64,000 nt of DNA from Lachnospiraceae bacterium (GCA_014804445.1 JAAUZU010000012.1:190191-254190), one strand, 5' to 3'; shown: positions 1-7,767, numbered from the stretch's first letter. Program-made: numbers and translations. The notes: generated by a model not told the origin, from the letters alone.

Positions 1-12
1 CAATACTGCCAT
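1..12 (-). CDS. possible first codons of a leftward gene, cut by the window edge
   Basis: Reading leftwards, an ATG at position 12 begins M-A-V-L and runs off the window. An AGAAAGG purine stretch lies about 8 bases upstream, and a good promoter sits at 91-119. An alternative in-frame ATG lies at 21. Only four codons are visible, so no function can be given. The call rests on the promoter and ribosome site, not on protein sequence. Confidence 0.3.
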
Positions 13-90
13 CTTTACCATGCCTTTCTATCAGCAGCAGGGAAATTCTGCCTGTCCTGCCGCCATTTTTTCCCGATTATAACTAGGCTA

Positions 91-119
91 ATTGTAAACA
101 TTTGTCCCTGCATTGTCAA
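91..119 (-). promoter_or_regulatory. sigma-70-type promoter for a leftward transcript off the window edge
   Basis: On the minus strand TTGACA (114-119) and TACAAT (91-96) are separated by 17 bases. It sits between the end of the transport locus (stop at 148) and the putative start at position 12, so the gene beyond the left edge probably has its own transcript. A second -10-like TATAAT lies at 76-81. Confidence 0.6.
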
Positions 120-147
120 TTACTTTTTCGGAAGCGGCAGCGCATAT

Positions 148-576
148 TCAGTGCTGCCCCTCTACCACGATCCGCATGCCGTCGTAAAGGGAATCGTCAT
201 ATACCGCGGCAACATTTTCACTTTCCGAAAGGCCGCCCGTAATCTTCACCTTTCCTTCCGTTACTCCCGCCGTCTGCACCACCCGCAGCGTTACGACATC
301 ATAACTTCCGTAAGGCACCGTCACATGTTCCACCACATATACCATATTGTCCCTTACAGCCTCTGCCGGAAGCAGCAAAAACTGCTCTTCCCACATAATC
401 TCTGTTTCCCGCCCGTCAATCGTCCCCGGAACGGTAACGTATTCGCTGCCCGTCTCTATTGCGGCAAGCTGCACCCTGACTCTGAAAAGAGAATCTATTT
501 TCCGGTGAAAAAAAGTACCAAAAAGCATCAATGCAAAAAATACAGCCGTTAATCCAAACAGGATTTTTCTCTTCAT
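148..576 (-). CDS. small membrane-anchored protein resembling the C-terminal domain of HlyD-type adaptors
   Basis: A 142-residue protein with one N-terminal membrane segment (about residues 4-22) and an extracytoplasmic beta-rich part. The ending, with a pattern like V-T-x-G-L followed by D-G-M-R-I-V-V, resembles the C-terminal domain of periplasmic/extracellular adaptor (HlyD/RND membrane-fusion) proteins, but no coiled-coil hairpin or biotinyl-lipoyl domain is present. The ATG at 576 was chosen over an in-frame GTG at 597 because GGGAGG lies correctly before it. It is the last gene of the leftward locus with the two permeases and solute-binding protein, about 50 bases after the MalG-like permease. 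The adaptor resemblance is a weak inference; otherwise the function is unknown. Confidence 0.6.
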   Translation of the reverse strand: MKRKILFGLTAVFFALMLFGTFFHRKIDSLFRVRVQLAAIETGSEYVTVPGTIDGRETEIMWEEQFLLLPAEAVRDNMVYVVEHVTVPYGSYDVVTLRVVQTAGVTEGKVKITGGLSESENVAAVYDDSLYDGMRIVVEGQH

Positions 577-626
577 CCATCTGCCTCCCTCTGTCACACA
601 AGCAGTATCCTGCTTTTTCCGCAGGC

Positions 627-1379
627 TTACATTTTCAGCATGCCAAGACCGTCTGCCAGTTCTTCTTCATAAAACCCGTACAGGAAAAGCAGCGGTATCA
701 TGCAGACAATTCCGACTGCATAAATGAGCGGCTCCTCTCCTGCCTGCATGCTGTCTGTAATGATGGACAACGGCTTCAGCTTATCCTGTTTGACATAGTA
801 CATGGGCTGTTCAATCATGTTAAAACCCTCCGCAAACATAAAGACAAACACGGCTGCTGCACAGGCGCGCATCTGCGGAAACACAACATGAAACAATATC
901 TGAAACAAAGAACCTGTCTCCAGTCTTGCCGCCTCCCAGTTCTCGTCCGGCATCCCCTCCATATACCTGCACATCAGGTAAATGGCAAAAGGCGAACATA
1001 TCATGGGCAGAACCAGCGCCCTTCTGGTATCTAAAAGACCCAAATCCCTCAGTCCGATATAATTCGGTAAAAGTGTCGTCTGCAAAGGCATCAGCATAAG
1101 AAGAAGCAACAGAAAAGAAATTGCTTTTCCATGTCTGAATCCGCCTTTGGTCAGCCCAAAAGCAGCAAGCAGGGACAAAAGGGAAGCACCCGCTCCAATC
1201 CCCGCCGCATACAGAAGGGAATTCCAAAACTTGGGATAGAACCAGAATTTTTCAATTAAAAGAAGATAAAAATCACCCGGCGCCGCCTTACGCACCATAA
1301 AAACCACCGGCAGGAGCAGGACGCCCGATACCATAAGCAACAACATAACCGCAATGATTTTCCCGAACTGCTTTTTCAT
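627..1379 (-). CDS. ABC transporter permease, MalG/carbohydrate (CUT1) type
   Basis: A 250-residue integral membrane protein with about six hydrophobic segments. The region around residues 150-175 has the permease loop that contacts the ATPase (E-A-A-x-L-x-T-G-S, an EAA-like motif). It would be one half of the membrane channel of a sugar or glycoside importer. Start at the ATG preceded by AGGGGGT; longer in-frame starts run into the neighbouring gene. It lies 19 bases downstream of the MalF-like permease, so the two are translated together. No ATPase gene is seen in the locus, as is usual for CUT1 systems that share a common MsmK-type ATPase. The substrate is unknown. Confidence 0.85.
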   Translation of the reverse strand: MKKQFGKIIAVMLLLMVSGVLLLPVVFMVRKAAPGDFYLLLIEKFWFYPKFWNSLLYAAGIGAGASLLSLLAAFGLTKGGFRHGKAISFLLLLLMLMPLQTTLLPNYIGLRDLGLLDTRRALVLPMICSPFAIYLMCRYMEGMPDENWEAARLETGSLFQILFHVVFPQMRACAAAVFVFMFAEGFNMIEQPMYYVKQDKLKPLSIITDSMQAGEEPLIYAVGIVCMIPLLFLYGFYEEELADGLGMLKM

Positions 1380-1398
1380 GCTTACCCCCTTGTCCGCT

Positions 1399-2193
1399 TC
1401 AGCGGTCTCCGCTTCTTTCTTTCCTGCTTCCCGTACACAGGGCAATAAAAGCCGCCAGCACCAGCGTAATCAGAATCGAACTGACCGCCATGGACTGATA
1501 GTTCAGTTTCAGGAACTGGTTGTTCATATAATACTGCAGGGTATAGCTGTAATCCGGCGGATAATTGCTTCCATAGTACAGATAACTTTCCCGGAAGGTC
1601 CTGAAGCAGTATACCACGCCCAAAACCGCAGTAAACCCAATCGGGCGGGCACAGAGCGGCAGGGTTATCCTGCCATGGAGCGCCCAGAAACCGGCGCCGT
1701 CCATGCGCGCCGCCTCGTAAAGCTGCGGCTCCACAGCCGTAAGCGCCGAAGAAACGATGACAATGCCCATACCCAGATATTTCCACAAAAACAAGACATA
1801 TACCGGCAAAGGGGAATCCACATCCGCAAACAGCAGCACAAAAGCTGCCACCACGCTGACAGAAGGCAGAAGCAGCGGCAGAATTGTCAGCTTCCGCAAA
1901 AAGTTACCAACTGCCCCGCTGCCGCAGTACAGTATGGACAGCAACACTGCTGCCGCCAGAAAAACCGGCACACAGCAGGCAATCATTTTCAGCGTATTGA
2001 TACATGCCATCTGAAAATACTTATTTTTCAAAACATCAATATAATTTGCAAATCCCACAAAACTTTTTTGGTACTGCCCCTTAATAAAAGAATAATAAAT
2101 CACCTTCAAAAAGGGCAGGAAATAAAATACCAGAAGTCCCGCTGCCGCCGGCAGCACGCAAAGCTTTAACTTGAATCCATATTTCCTTTTCAT
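1399..2193 (-). CDS. ABC transporter permease, MalF/UgpA-like (CUT1) type
   Basis: A 264-residue membrane protein with about six hydrophobic segments, beginning with a short basic N terminus and the typical first helix ending F-Y-F-L-P-F of sugar permeases. The EAA-like loop is visible as Y-E-A-A-R-M-D-G-A near residues 157-165. It should pair with the downstream MalG-like permease to form the import channel served by the solute-binding lipoprotein encoded just upstream. The ATG at 2193 has GGAG six bases upstream; a longer in-frame start at 2241 would overlap the solute-binding gene. Confidence 0.85.
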   Translation of the reverse strand: MKRKYGFKLKLCVLPAAAGLLVFYFLPFLKVIYYSFIKGQYQKSFVGFANYIDVLKNKYFQMACINTLKMIACCVPVFLAAAVLLSILYCGSGAVGNFLRKLTILPLLLPSVSVVAAFVLLFADVDSPLPVYVLFLWKYLGMGIVIVSSALTAVEPQLYEAARMDGAGFWALHGRITLPLCARPIGFTAVLGVVYCFRTFRESYLYYGSNYPPDYSYTLQYYMNNQFLKLNYQSMAVSSILITLVLAAFIALCTGSRKERSGDR

Positions 2194-2230
2194 GGCTGCT
2201 CCAATCCGTCTTCCCAAACAGGCATTTCCA

Positions 2231-4243
2231 TCATTCCCCAAAATACATATTGACTGTGCGGTTCAACTCTGCGATTACTTTTTCCTTATCCGTTATTTCG
2301 CCCGCAATGTAAGAATAATAGCTTGTAAACAGTTCATCCGGCAGTTCAAAATCAATTTCCCCATTGCCGTAAAGCGCATAAACATCCCTGCTGAATGCAT
2401 CTGTCCCATAAATGCTTTTTTCTGCCGACAGATGCCTGCCCGGAACTGCTATATAATTGTTTGACATATCCTCCACAAAATCAAGCACGGCTTCCAGATT
2501 GGGCGCATTGGGATTGATAATGATAATATCCGCCAAAACCGGATAAGTACCCTTCTCACCGGAAAGCGTTGGCACACCGCAGACATGAAAGCCTTCTTTT
2601 CCTTCATACTTTTCGTAGTCCCAGTTATAGCCGATTACCTGTTCAAAGCAGACTGTTTTCAGGAAAGCAGTCCATATCAGTTCATTCCGCTCTACAGGAT
2701 CTACATCCAACCTATCAAACTCCAGATAATCCATATAGTTAATCTTTATACCGGAGTTTCGAAATTCGGCTCTGGCACCATATTCCCCTTTCACGAAATC
2801 CAACAGTCTGCGGAATTCTTCCGTGTCGAAATCAACAGTTCCTTCTTTCCGGTTCAACCGGATATATTCCTTTAACAGTGCAGAATTCGGAAATCCGATG
2901 TCAAAACGGTCACTCTGCCCCGCATCATACAGCGCTCTTGCAGCCACACAAAGTTCTTCATACGTCCTAATATCTTCCATGCGGATACTATACTCCGCCA
3001 AATTATCCTCCCGGTAAACAACGCCCGATGCATACAGATTGACCGGCAGCATCCAGATATCTCCCCTGTAGGTGGCTGCCTCCCTGACAAATGGATAGCA
3101 CTCCTTCAAATAACGCGCAATGCGGTTCTCCGGAATCGGGTAATATGCCATGGCATCGCGAATGGCAATCGCCTCCGCCATATTCGTATTCAGCACCACA
3201 AAATCATAATCGCTGTCCCCTGCAAGCACCTTGAGCGCAAGCGCATCCCATGTCATTTCCTCCAAATCAATGTTGTAGCCGCTCCAGTCCGGCACATTTG
3301 CCAAATCCAGAACATACCCCTTTAACGGCGTATTATCCTCTACATAAGCCCGCGGTTCAAAGCTGTAAATATTCCCCAATTCGGGATCTGATACAAAAAG
3401 ACGCACGCCCGCCATCATCATATTGCTATCATACCAGTATAACCGCTGCGCCGGAAATCTTGCCGCGATCAGCGCCTGCTCCGGCACAAGCCTTACATAC
3501 TGAAGCTCCGCCGGCATATAGCCGTATATAGCGTTTTCCTCCTTCACATAGGCAATATCCGACAATTCCTCCACAAAATTCGTTCGGTACTGTTCCGAAA
3601 AAAGGTTGGTATCCGTATTGTATTTTTGAAAATAGAAGCCATTGTCGTCGCACGCTTCAATCCAATAGTCACCTTCCGCTCCGGAAGCAATCGCAATAGG
3701 GGATTCTATGGCAAGAGTCATAAATTCCCCTGTCTGCAGATCCAGCAGAACCGTCCGAAGAATCCCCACTCCCATTTCCGGATACATAAACAACAGCAGC
3801 GTATCCTGCTGCGCCGCCATTTTTCTGATCTTAGGAATCCCCGTCAGTCTGCCGCATACGCGTCCCTCCCCGGTCTCCGTATTGATCTCAATCAGACAGC
3901 CGTTCCTTTCCCTGAAGCAATACAGGCTGTTTCCATGGATACAAAGGCTTGTCAGGTCGTCCGAATATACCTGCACATCCTCCACTTCCGCATCCGCCAC
4001 GACTGCTATCTCTTGTATAAAAGAACCGTCCGTGCCATACTGATAAATGGAAGAGCTGCCTTTTACCGTACAATATAAATATTCTCCTGCTTCGTCCACA
4101 CAGTATCCCAACAATCCCGGCATCTCATAACGGCTGATTGTTCTATCGGCCTGCTCCTTCTCTTCCTCTGCTTTTTTGCCACATGCACAGACAATAAAGC
4201 ACATTGCCATAAGTAAAAAAATCTTTCCAATCTTATTGCGCAT
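2231..4243 (-). CDS. extracellular solute-binding lipoprotein with propeller-like N-terminal half
   Basis: A 670-residue lipoprotein: signal peptide with lipobox V-C-A-C, modified Cys at about residue 21. The first half (about 40-300) consists of repeated beta-strand units (for example G-N-S-L-Y-C-F, G-D-Y-W-I-E) as in beta-propellers. The second half (about 310-670) has the two-lobed look of family 1 solute-binding proteins (for example I-W-M-L-P-V-N, and the conserved region around D-F-V-E-D-M). It would deliver a ligand to the two permeases encoded downstream (gap 37 bases). The ATG at 4243 is preferred to a TTG at 4249 because GGAG is seven bases before it. The fused propeller is unusual: most CUT1 binding proteins are about 420-550 residues. 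The ligand is unknown. Confidence 0.8.
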   Translation of the reverse strand: MRNKIGKIFLLMAMCFIVCACGKKAEEEKEQADRTISRYEMPGLLGYCVDEAGEYLYCTVKGSSSIYQYGTDGSFIQEIAVVADAEVEDVQVYSDDLTSLCIHGNSLYCFRERNGCLIEINTETGEGRVCGRLTGIPKIRKMAAQQDTLLLFMYPEMGVGILRTVLLDLQTGEFMTLAIESPIAIASGAEGDYWIEACDDNGFYFQKYNTDTNLFSEQYRTNFVEELSDIAYVKEENAIYGYMPAELQYVRLVPEQALIAARFPAQRLYWYDSNMMMAGVRLFVSDPELGNIYSFEPRAYVEDNTPLKGYVLDLANVPDWSGYNIDLEEMTWDALALKVLAGDSDYDFVVLNTNMAEAIAIRDAMAYYPIPENRIARYLKECYPFVREAATYRGDIWMLPVNLYASGVVYREDNLAEYSIRMEDIRTYEELCVAARALYDAGQSDRFDIGFPNSALLKEYIRLNRKEGTVDFDTEEFRRLLDFVKGEYGARAEFRNSGIKINYMDYLEFDRLDVDPVERNELIWTAFLKTVCFEQVIGYNWDYEKYEGKEGFHVCGVPTLSGEKGTYPVLADIIIINPNAPNLEAVLDFVEDMSNNYIAVPGRHLSAEKSIYGTDAFSRDVYALYGNGEIDFELPDELFTSYYSYIAGEITDKEKVIAELNRTVNMYFGE

Positions 4244-4308
4244 TTTCAAGCTCCTGTTTTGTCTAAATCTAGTTTAAAAATCCGGAAACTTCCTGCCTGC
4301 TTCTCATA

Positions 4309-4333
4309 CAGGGCAGGGAATTACCCCACCCTG
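4309..4333 (-). repeat. intercistronic hairpin, degenerate copy of the one at 5961
   Basis: An imperfect inverted repeat, CAGGGCAGGGAA facing TTACCCCACCCTG, lies just after the first cysteine-rich gene and before the solute-binding gene. It matches the hairpin at 5961-5985 at the same place in the other module copy. No U-run follows on the minus strand, so it looks more like an RNA stability or processing hairpin than a terminator. Confidence 0.55.
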
Positions 4334-4344
4334 TTTTCTGCCGC

Positions 4345-4671
4345 TTACCGCAGACTTTGGCAATCGCCAGTTTCAGTGGGACAGATAGTATGCTTTATTA
4401 TGCAGGTTCCTACTACATTGGATTTTAATACAGTTTTACAGCCGGTACAGGAAATTGTATGCAAATGCATTTCTTTCGTTCTCTGGCAAGCCACTATATT
4501 ACCATTGACATATACTTGATGCGGTTCTATCGCAACATCTGCGACCTTGTTTCCGCACGAAACCTTGATTGTTCCGCAATGTCCGTCCGCCGCATTGACC
4601 TCTCTTGCCCCGCTTAACGCCAAAAGCAGCGTCAAACCAAGGCAGCAGCATGTTTTAATACTTTTCTTCAT
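4345..4671 (-). CDS. small secreted cysteine-rich protein (copy 1)
   Basis: A 108-residue protein with a signal peptide (basic MKKSIK start, hydrophobic core, likely cleavage after V-N-A near residue 27). The mature part has eight cysteines, including a H-x-H-x3-C-x2-C cluster (H69, H71, C75, C78) that could bind metal or form disulfides. I do not recognise the family. It is a paralogue of the gene at 5997: the first 34 residues are identical, but about 12 of the next 31 differ. It has an excellent AGGAGG site and follows the conserved leader with an inverted repeat. Its place, between a propeller lipoprotein and a solute-binding lipoprotein, suggests a surface role with them, but this is inference. 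Confidence 0.75.
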   Translation of the reverse strand: MKKSIKTCCCLGLTLLLALSGAREVNAADGHCGTIKVSCGNKVADVAIEPHQVYVNGNIVACQRTKEMHLHTISCTGCKTVLKSNVVGTCIIKHTICPTETGDCQSLR

Positions 4672-4753
4672 TTTGCTTCCTCCTTATGAATGGTCGAAAA
4701 TGAATAGTTCTCTTATCACAAGGTATGCGATATTTGTACAAACCGTATACCAA
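4655..4753 (-). CDS. possible 32-codon leader ORF overlapping the Cys-rich gene (copy 1)
   Basis: A TTG codon five bases after a strong AAGGAGG site opens a 32-codon frame that overlaps the start of the cysteine-rich gene by 17 bases. The other module copy (6310-6408) keeps exactly the same length and ribosome site, with six or seven residue changes. It could be a translated leader or only a chance frame across the regulatory dyad at 4722-4751. No family is recognised. Confidence 0.3.
   Translation of the reverse strand: MVYGLYKYRIPCDKRTIHFRPFIRRKQNEEKY
4722..4751. promoter_or_regulatory. 30-bp inverted repeat in the module leader (copy 1)
   Basis: GGTATGCG and CGTATACC flank a central palindrome TTTGTACAAA. 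One arm pair is mismatched here; the copy at 6377-6406 is perfect. It lies next to the strong ribosome site of the leader ORF, so it may be an operator or an RNA hairpin controlling translation. Confidence 0.5.
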
Positions 4754-4817
4754 TATGACCTCCTTTTTATCCAAAATGGGATTATTTGTCTCTTGGAATA
4801 TCCCAAATTTTAACAGT

Positions 4818-5939
4818 CTAATTCAGCCTTCCCGTTTCACTGTCCGAAAACCGATAATAGCCCCAGTCAGCTTCCTTCAAATAATCGGATTCAAACATCC
4901 AATATAGATAGTCTCCTGTCAGATACAGAAGCACGTCGCCATATACACCTTCTTTTCCTTCTACCGCTAAAAATTCCTGCACTTCTTCCCCATCCCACAG
5001 CATTATCTGAAAACTTCCCGTATACTGTTTTACCCAATATAGTTTATTTCCATCGCTTACCGCATGCTGTGCATAATATCCCAAATCTGTATCTGTCCCT
5101 GTTTCCAAATCCAATACATGGCGGCTGCCTGTCCATACGTCAACATATGACAGCCAGTTTCCTGCAAGCAGCGGGAACATCTTCCTGCTTTCTACAAAAT
5201 AATTGGTTTCCGTCTCCGTATCCCAGGCAAGAAGATAACCTCTTTGAGATAGAAATCCCGTATCATCTGTTACCATATTGTAGAGCAGATACCTGCCATC
5301 TGTATTAAAAAAAACACCGTTTATTTCTGATAATCTGGTAAATTCTCCGTCCGGTTCTTCTAATTTCATGCTGACAAGACCGGGAACATTATTGTACAAA
5401 ATATCCCGCATGACCAAAATTTCCCCACACGGAGTCTCATACAGTACTTCTGCTTCTTTCGTGTCAATAGCAATCCTCACAATACCGACACAGTATATCG
5501 TCTCAACGTCAATCTCCACAAAATACAGATATCCGTTTGAAACATGTAAAAACTCTCCGACTCCTTCATAAAGCAGTTCCTTATCTTCACCCTCCGGTCC
5601 GCACATAAAAATTGCATGTTGTGTAAAATCCACAAAATAAACATTACCTTCCTCATCCGTCGTCAAATCACCAAAGCTCAACTGGTTAGAATTGCACAGG
5701 GACTGCTCTTTATCCGCATAGAGGTCCATATCCATTAAATCCAGCTTTTCCAGTGCCGCAACCTCCTCCGGCAGTGGATATTCCGTAACGGTTACTTGCT
5801 GAATGTCTTTCTCCTCTGTTGCAGCACCCGGCGCCTGTAAAGAAATGGCAGCGTCCTTGTCAGAAGGTTCTGTTCCCTGACTGCCGCAACTGCATAGAAA
5901 AATCAGTACCAATCCTAATGCTAATATTTGTTTTCGCAT
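4818..5939 (-). CDS. beta-propeller-like lipoprotein (copy 1)
   Basis: A 373-residue lipoprotein: lipobox L-C-S-C with Cys near residue 18, then a polar linker rich in E, D and A. The body has repeated four-strand-like units with turns such as N-G-Y-L-Y-F, D-G-R-Y-L-L-Y and G-N-K-L-Y-W, typical of propeller domains of the DUF5050/TolB-like kind. No catalytic motif is visible. It is paralogous to the gene at 6473; that copy has short extra segments. A strong AGGAGG site fixes the ATG at 5939. Likely a surface-anchored binding or scaffolding protein; ligand unknown. Confidence 0.75.
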   Translation of the reverse strand: MRKQILALGLVLIFLCSCGSQGTEPSDKDAAISLQAPGAATEEKDIQQVTVTEYPLPEEVAALEKLDLMDMDLYADKEQSLCNSNQLSFGDLTTDEEGNVYFVDFTQHAIFMCGPEGEDKELLYEGVGEFLHVSNGYLYFVEIDVETIYCVGIVRIAIDTKEAEVLYETPCGEILVMRDILYNNVPGLVSMKLEEPDGEFTRLSEINGVFFNTDGRYLLYNMVTDDTGFLSQRGYLLAWDTETETNYFVESRKMFPLLAGNWLSYVDVWTGSRHVLDLETGTDTDLGYYAQHAVSDGNKLYWVKQYTGSFQIMLWDGEEVQEFLAVEGKEGVYGDVLLYLTGDYLYWMFESDYLKEADWGYYRFSDSETGRLN

Positions 5940-5960
5940 ATTGCCTGCCTCCTTCTCATA

Positions 5961-5985
5961 CAGGGCAGGGTATTACCCTGCCCTG
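5961..5985 (-). repeat. perfect intercistronic hairpin between Cys-rich gene and next lipoprotein gene
   Basis: CAGGGCAGGGTA and TACCCTGCCCTG form a perfect 12-bp stem with a one-base centre. It lies between the stop of the cysteine-rich gene (5997) and the ribosome site of the next lipoprotein gene. There is no U-run on the transcribed side, so partial attenuation or mRNA stabilisation is more likely than termination. Confidence 0.6.
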
Positions 5986-5996
5986 TTTTCTGCCGC

Positions 5997-6326
5997 TTAC
6001 CGCAGACTCTGACAATCGCCAACTTCCGTAGGACAAGTACTAGTATGTTTTATTATGCAGGTTCCTACTACATTGGATCTTAATACAGCGCCGCAGCCGG
6101 TACAAGAGATTGTATGCAAATGCATTTCTTTCGTTCTCTGACAAGTTACTGGCTTACTAGAGACATATACTTGATGCGATTCTACCGGAACATTTGCGAC
6201 CGCGCTTCCACACGCAACCTTAACGGTTCCGCAATGTCCGTCCGCCGCATTGACCTCTCTTGCCCCGCTTAACGCCAAAAGCAGCGTCAAACCAAGACAG
6301 CAGCATGTTTTAATACTTTTCTTCAT
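5997..6326 (-). CDS. small secreted cysteine-rich protein (copy 2)
   Basis: A 109-residue paralogue of the gene at 4345. The signal peptide differs by a single silent base in the DNA stretch compared, and the H-x-H-x3-C-x2-C core is kept. The early mature region (about residues 35-63) has changed at roughly 12 of 31 positions and one residue is inserted near the C terminus. All eight mature cysteines are kept, which argues that the fold is under selection. The family is unknown. It lies 146 bases after the upstream lipoprotein gene. Confidence 0.75.
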   Translation of the reverse strand: MKKSIKTCCCLGLTLLLALSGAREVNAADGHCGTVKVACGSAVANVPVESHQVYVSSKPVTCQRTKEMHLHTISCTGCGAVLRSNVVGTCIIKHTSTCPTEVGDCQSLR

Positions 6327-6408
6327 TTTGCTTCCTCCTTATTAATGATTGAAAATAAATGGTTACCTTATCACAAGGTATGCGATATTTGTACAAACCG
6401 CATACCAA
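6310..6408 (-). CDS. possible 32-codon leader ORF overlapping the Cys-rich gene (copy 2)
   Basis: Same layout as 4655-4753: AAGGAGG, five-base spacer, TTG start, 32 codons, and an overlap of 17 bases with the cysteine-rich gene start. The frame is open in both copies. Most differences between the copies change residues, so protein-level selection is not shown. Confidence 0.3.
   Translation of the reverse strand: MVCGLYKYRIPCDKVTIYFQSLIRRKQNEEKY
6377..6406. promoter_or_regulatory. 30-bp perfect inverted repeat in the module leader (copy 2)
   Basis: GGTATGCG and CGCATACC are perfect 8-bp arms around a central TTTGTACAAA palindrome. It has the same position as the copy at 4722-4751. It is a candidate operator or translation-control hairpin for the cysteine-rich gene. 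Confidence 0.5.
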
Positions 6409-6472
6409 TATGACCTCCTTTGTATCCAAAATGGGATTATTTGTCTCTTGGAATCTCCCAAATTTTAACAGT

Positions 6473-7606
6473 CTAATTCAGCCTTCCCGTTTCACCGTCC
6501 GAAAACCGATAATAGCCCCAGTCAGCTTCCTTAAAAATTTCTGATTCAAGCATCCAGTATAAATAGCCTTCTGTCAAATACAGAGATACATCGCCATATA
6601 CTCCTTCTTTTCCTTCTACCGTCAGAAATTCCTGCACCTCCTCCCCATCCCATACCATAATCTGAAAACTTCCTCGCGTCTGGTTTGCCCAATATAACTT
6701 ATTTCCATCTCCCACCGCATGTTGTATCTGATATCCCAAGTCCGTGTCCGTCCCTGCTTCCAAATCAAGTACATGGCGAGTCCTTGTGCTGAAATCCAAG
6801 TACGAAAACCATCTGCCGGTAAGCAAGGGATAGGCTATTTTACTTTCTACAAAATAATTGGTTCCCGTCTCAATATCCCAAGCCAGAAGATACCCTCTTT
6901 CATACGCCAGACTTGATTCATTGTAGAGTAGATATCTGCCATCTGTATTCAAAAAAGCACATTTTATTTCCGATAATCCGGTAAAGCCTCCGTCCGGTTC
7001 TTCTAATTTCATGCTGACAAGCCCATAATCACTACCATAATCACTACTGTACAGAATATCCTGCATAAGCAAAATCTGCCCGGGTTGATTCTCATACAGT
7101 ACTTCTGCTTCTTTCGTGTTAATATCAATCCTCACAATGCTGTCACTACATAACGCCGCAAAATCACCCTCCACAGAATACAGTACAAAATACAGATATC
7201 CATTTGAAACTTGTAAATTTACTCCAATTCCTTCATAAAGCAGTTCCTTATTGTCACCCTCCGGTCCACACATAAAAATCGCCTGTTGTGTTTCATCCAT
7301 AAAATAAACGTTGCCTTCCTCATCCGTGGTCAAATATCCAAAGTTTAACAGGTTAGAATTTCGCATGGACTGCTCTTTATCCGCATAGAGGCCCATATCC
7401 ATTAAATCCAGTTTTTCCAATGCTGCAATCTCCTCCGGCAGTGGATATTCCGTAACGGTTACCTGCTGAATGTCTTTCTCCTCTGCTACAGTACCCGGCG
7501 CCTGTAAAGAAATGGCAGCATCCTTGTCAGAAGGTTCTTTTCCCTGACTGCCGCAACTGCATAGAAAAATCAGCAGCAATCCTAATATCATTATTTGTTT
7601 TTTCAT
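6473..7606 (-). CDS. beta-propeller-like lipoprotein (copy 2)
   Basis: A 377-residue lipoprotein, first gene of the leftward locus. It has lipobox L-C-S-C and repeated propeller-type turns as in its paralogue at 4818. Relative to that copy it carries short extra segments (one near residue 152 containing F-A-A-L-C, and a repeated S-D-Y-G near residue 200). AAGGAG precedes the ATG at 7606. Upstream is a degenerate version of the leader seen before the Cys-rich genes. Function is unknown; a surface binding role is inferred from the anchor and fold. Confidence 0.75.
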   Translation of the reverse strand: MKKQIMILGLLLIFLCSCGSQGKEPSDKDAAISLQAPGTVAEEKDIQQVTVTEYPLPEEIAALEKLDLMDMGLYADKEQSMRNSNLLNFGYLTTDEEGNVYFMDETQQAIFMCGPEGDNKELLYEGIGVNLQVSNGYLYFVLYSVEGDFAALCSDSIVRIDINTKEAEVLYENQPGQILLMQDILYSSDYGSDYGLVSMKLEEPDGGFTGLSEIKCAFLNTDGRYLLYNESSLAYERGYLLAWDIETGTNYFVESKIAYPLLTGRWFSYLDFSTRTRHVLDLEAGTDTDLGYQIQHAVGDGNKLYWANQTRGSFQIMVWDGEEVQEFLTVEGKEGVYGDVSLYLTEGYLYWMLESEIFKEADWGYYRFSDGETGRLN

Positions 7607-7731
7607 ATCGCCTATCTCCTTATGGATGATTGAAAAATGATACCTACCTCGTACTTTGTCCGGTCCGGGATTATCTGTCAGTAAGGAATATTAGAAATGT
7701 CAGATGAAATAAAAAATGTTATAAGATTTTT

Positions 7732-7767
7732 AAAATAGCCGGCAAGCGGGATGCTGCCGGCTATTTT
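7732..7767 (-). terminator. rho-independent terminator after the EF-G paralogue
   Basis: AAAATAGCCGGCA and TGCCGGCTATTTT form a perfect 13-bp stem with U-rich sequence on the leftward side. It lies about 120 bases past the EF-G stop, separating it from the propeller module. The rest of 7607-7888 holds only the degenerate module leader and AT-rich sequence. Confidence 0.8.

Larger units (their letters stand above)
4309..5939. repeat. tandem duplication, downstream copy of the propeller/Cys-rich module
   Basis: This block (propeller lipoprotein, leader, Cys-rich gene, hairpin) matches 5961-7606 in order, spacing and sequence. The intergenic leader, the signal-peptide coding region and much of the lipoprotein gene are nearly identical at DNA level, while parts of the coding regions differ. 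The duplication is seen directly; its age and mechanism are inferred. Confidence 0.9.
5961..7606. repeat. tandem duplication, upstream copy of the propeller/Cys-rich module
   Basis: This is the partner of the block at 4309-5939, with the same gene order, leader, dyad and hairpin. A degenerate third version of the leader alone lies at 7607-7694, upstream of the first lipoprotein gene: it shares the ATAATCCC and TTTTCAATCAT..ATAAGGAG stretches but lacks the dyad. Confidence 0.9.
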
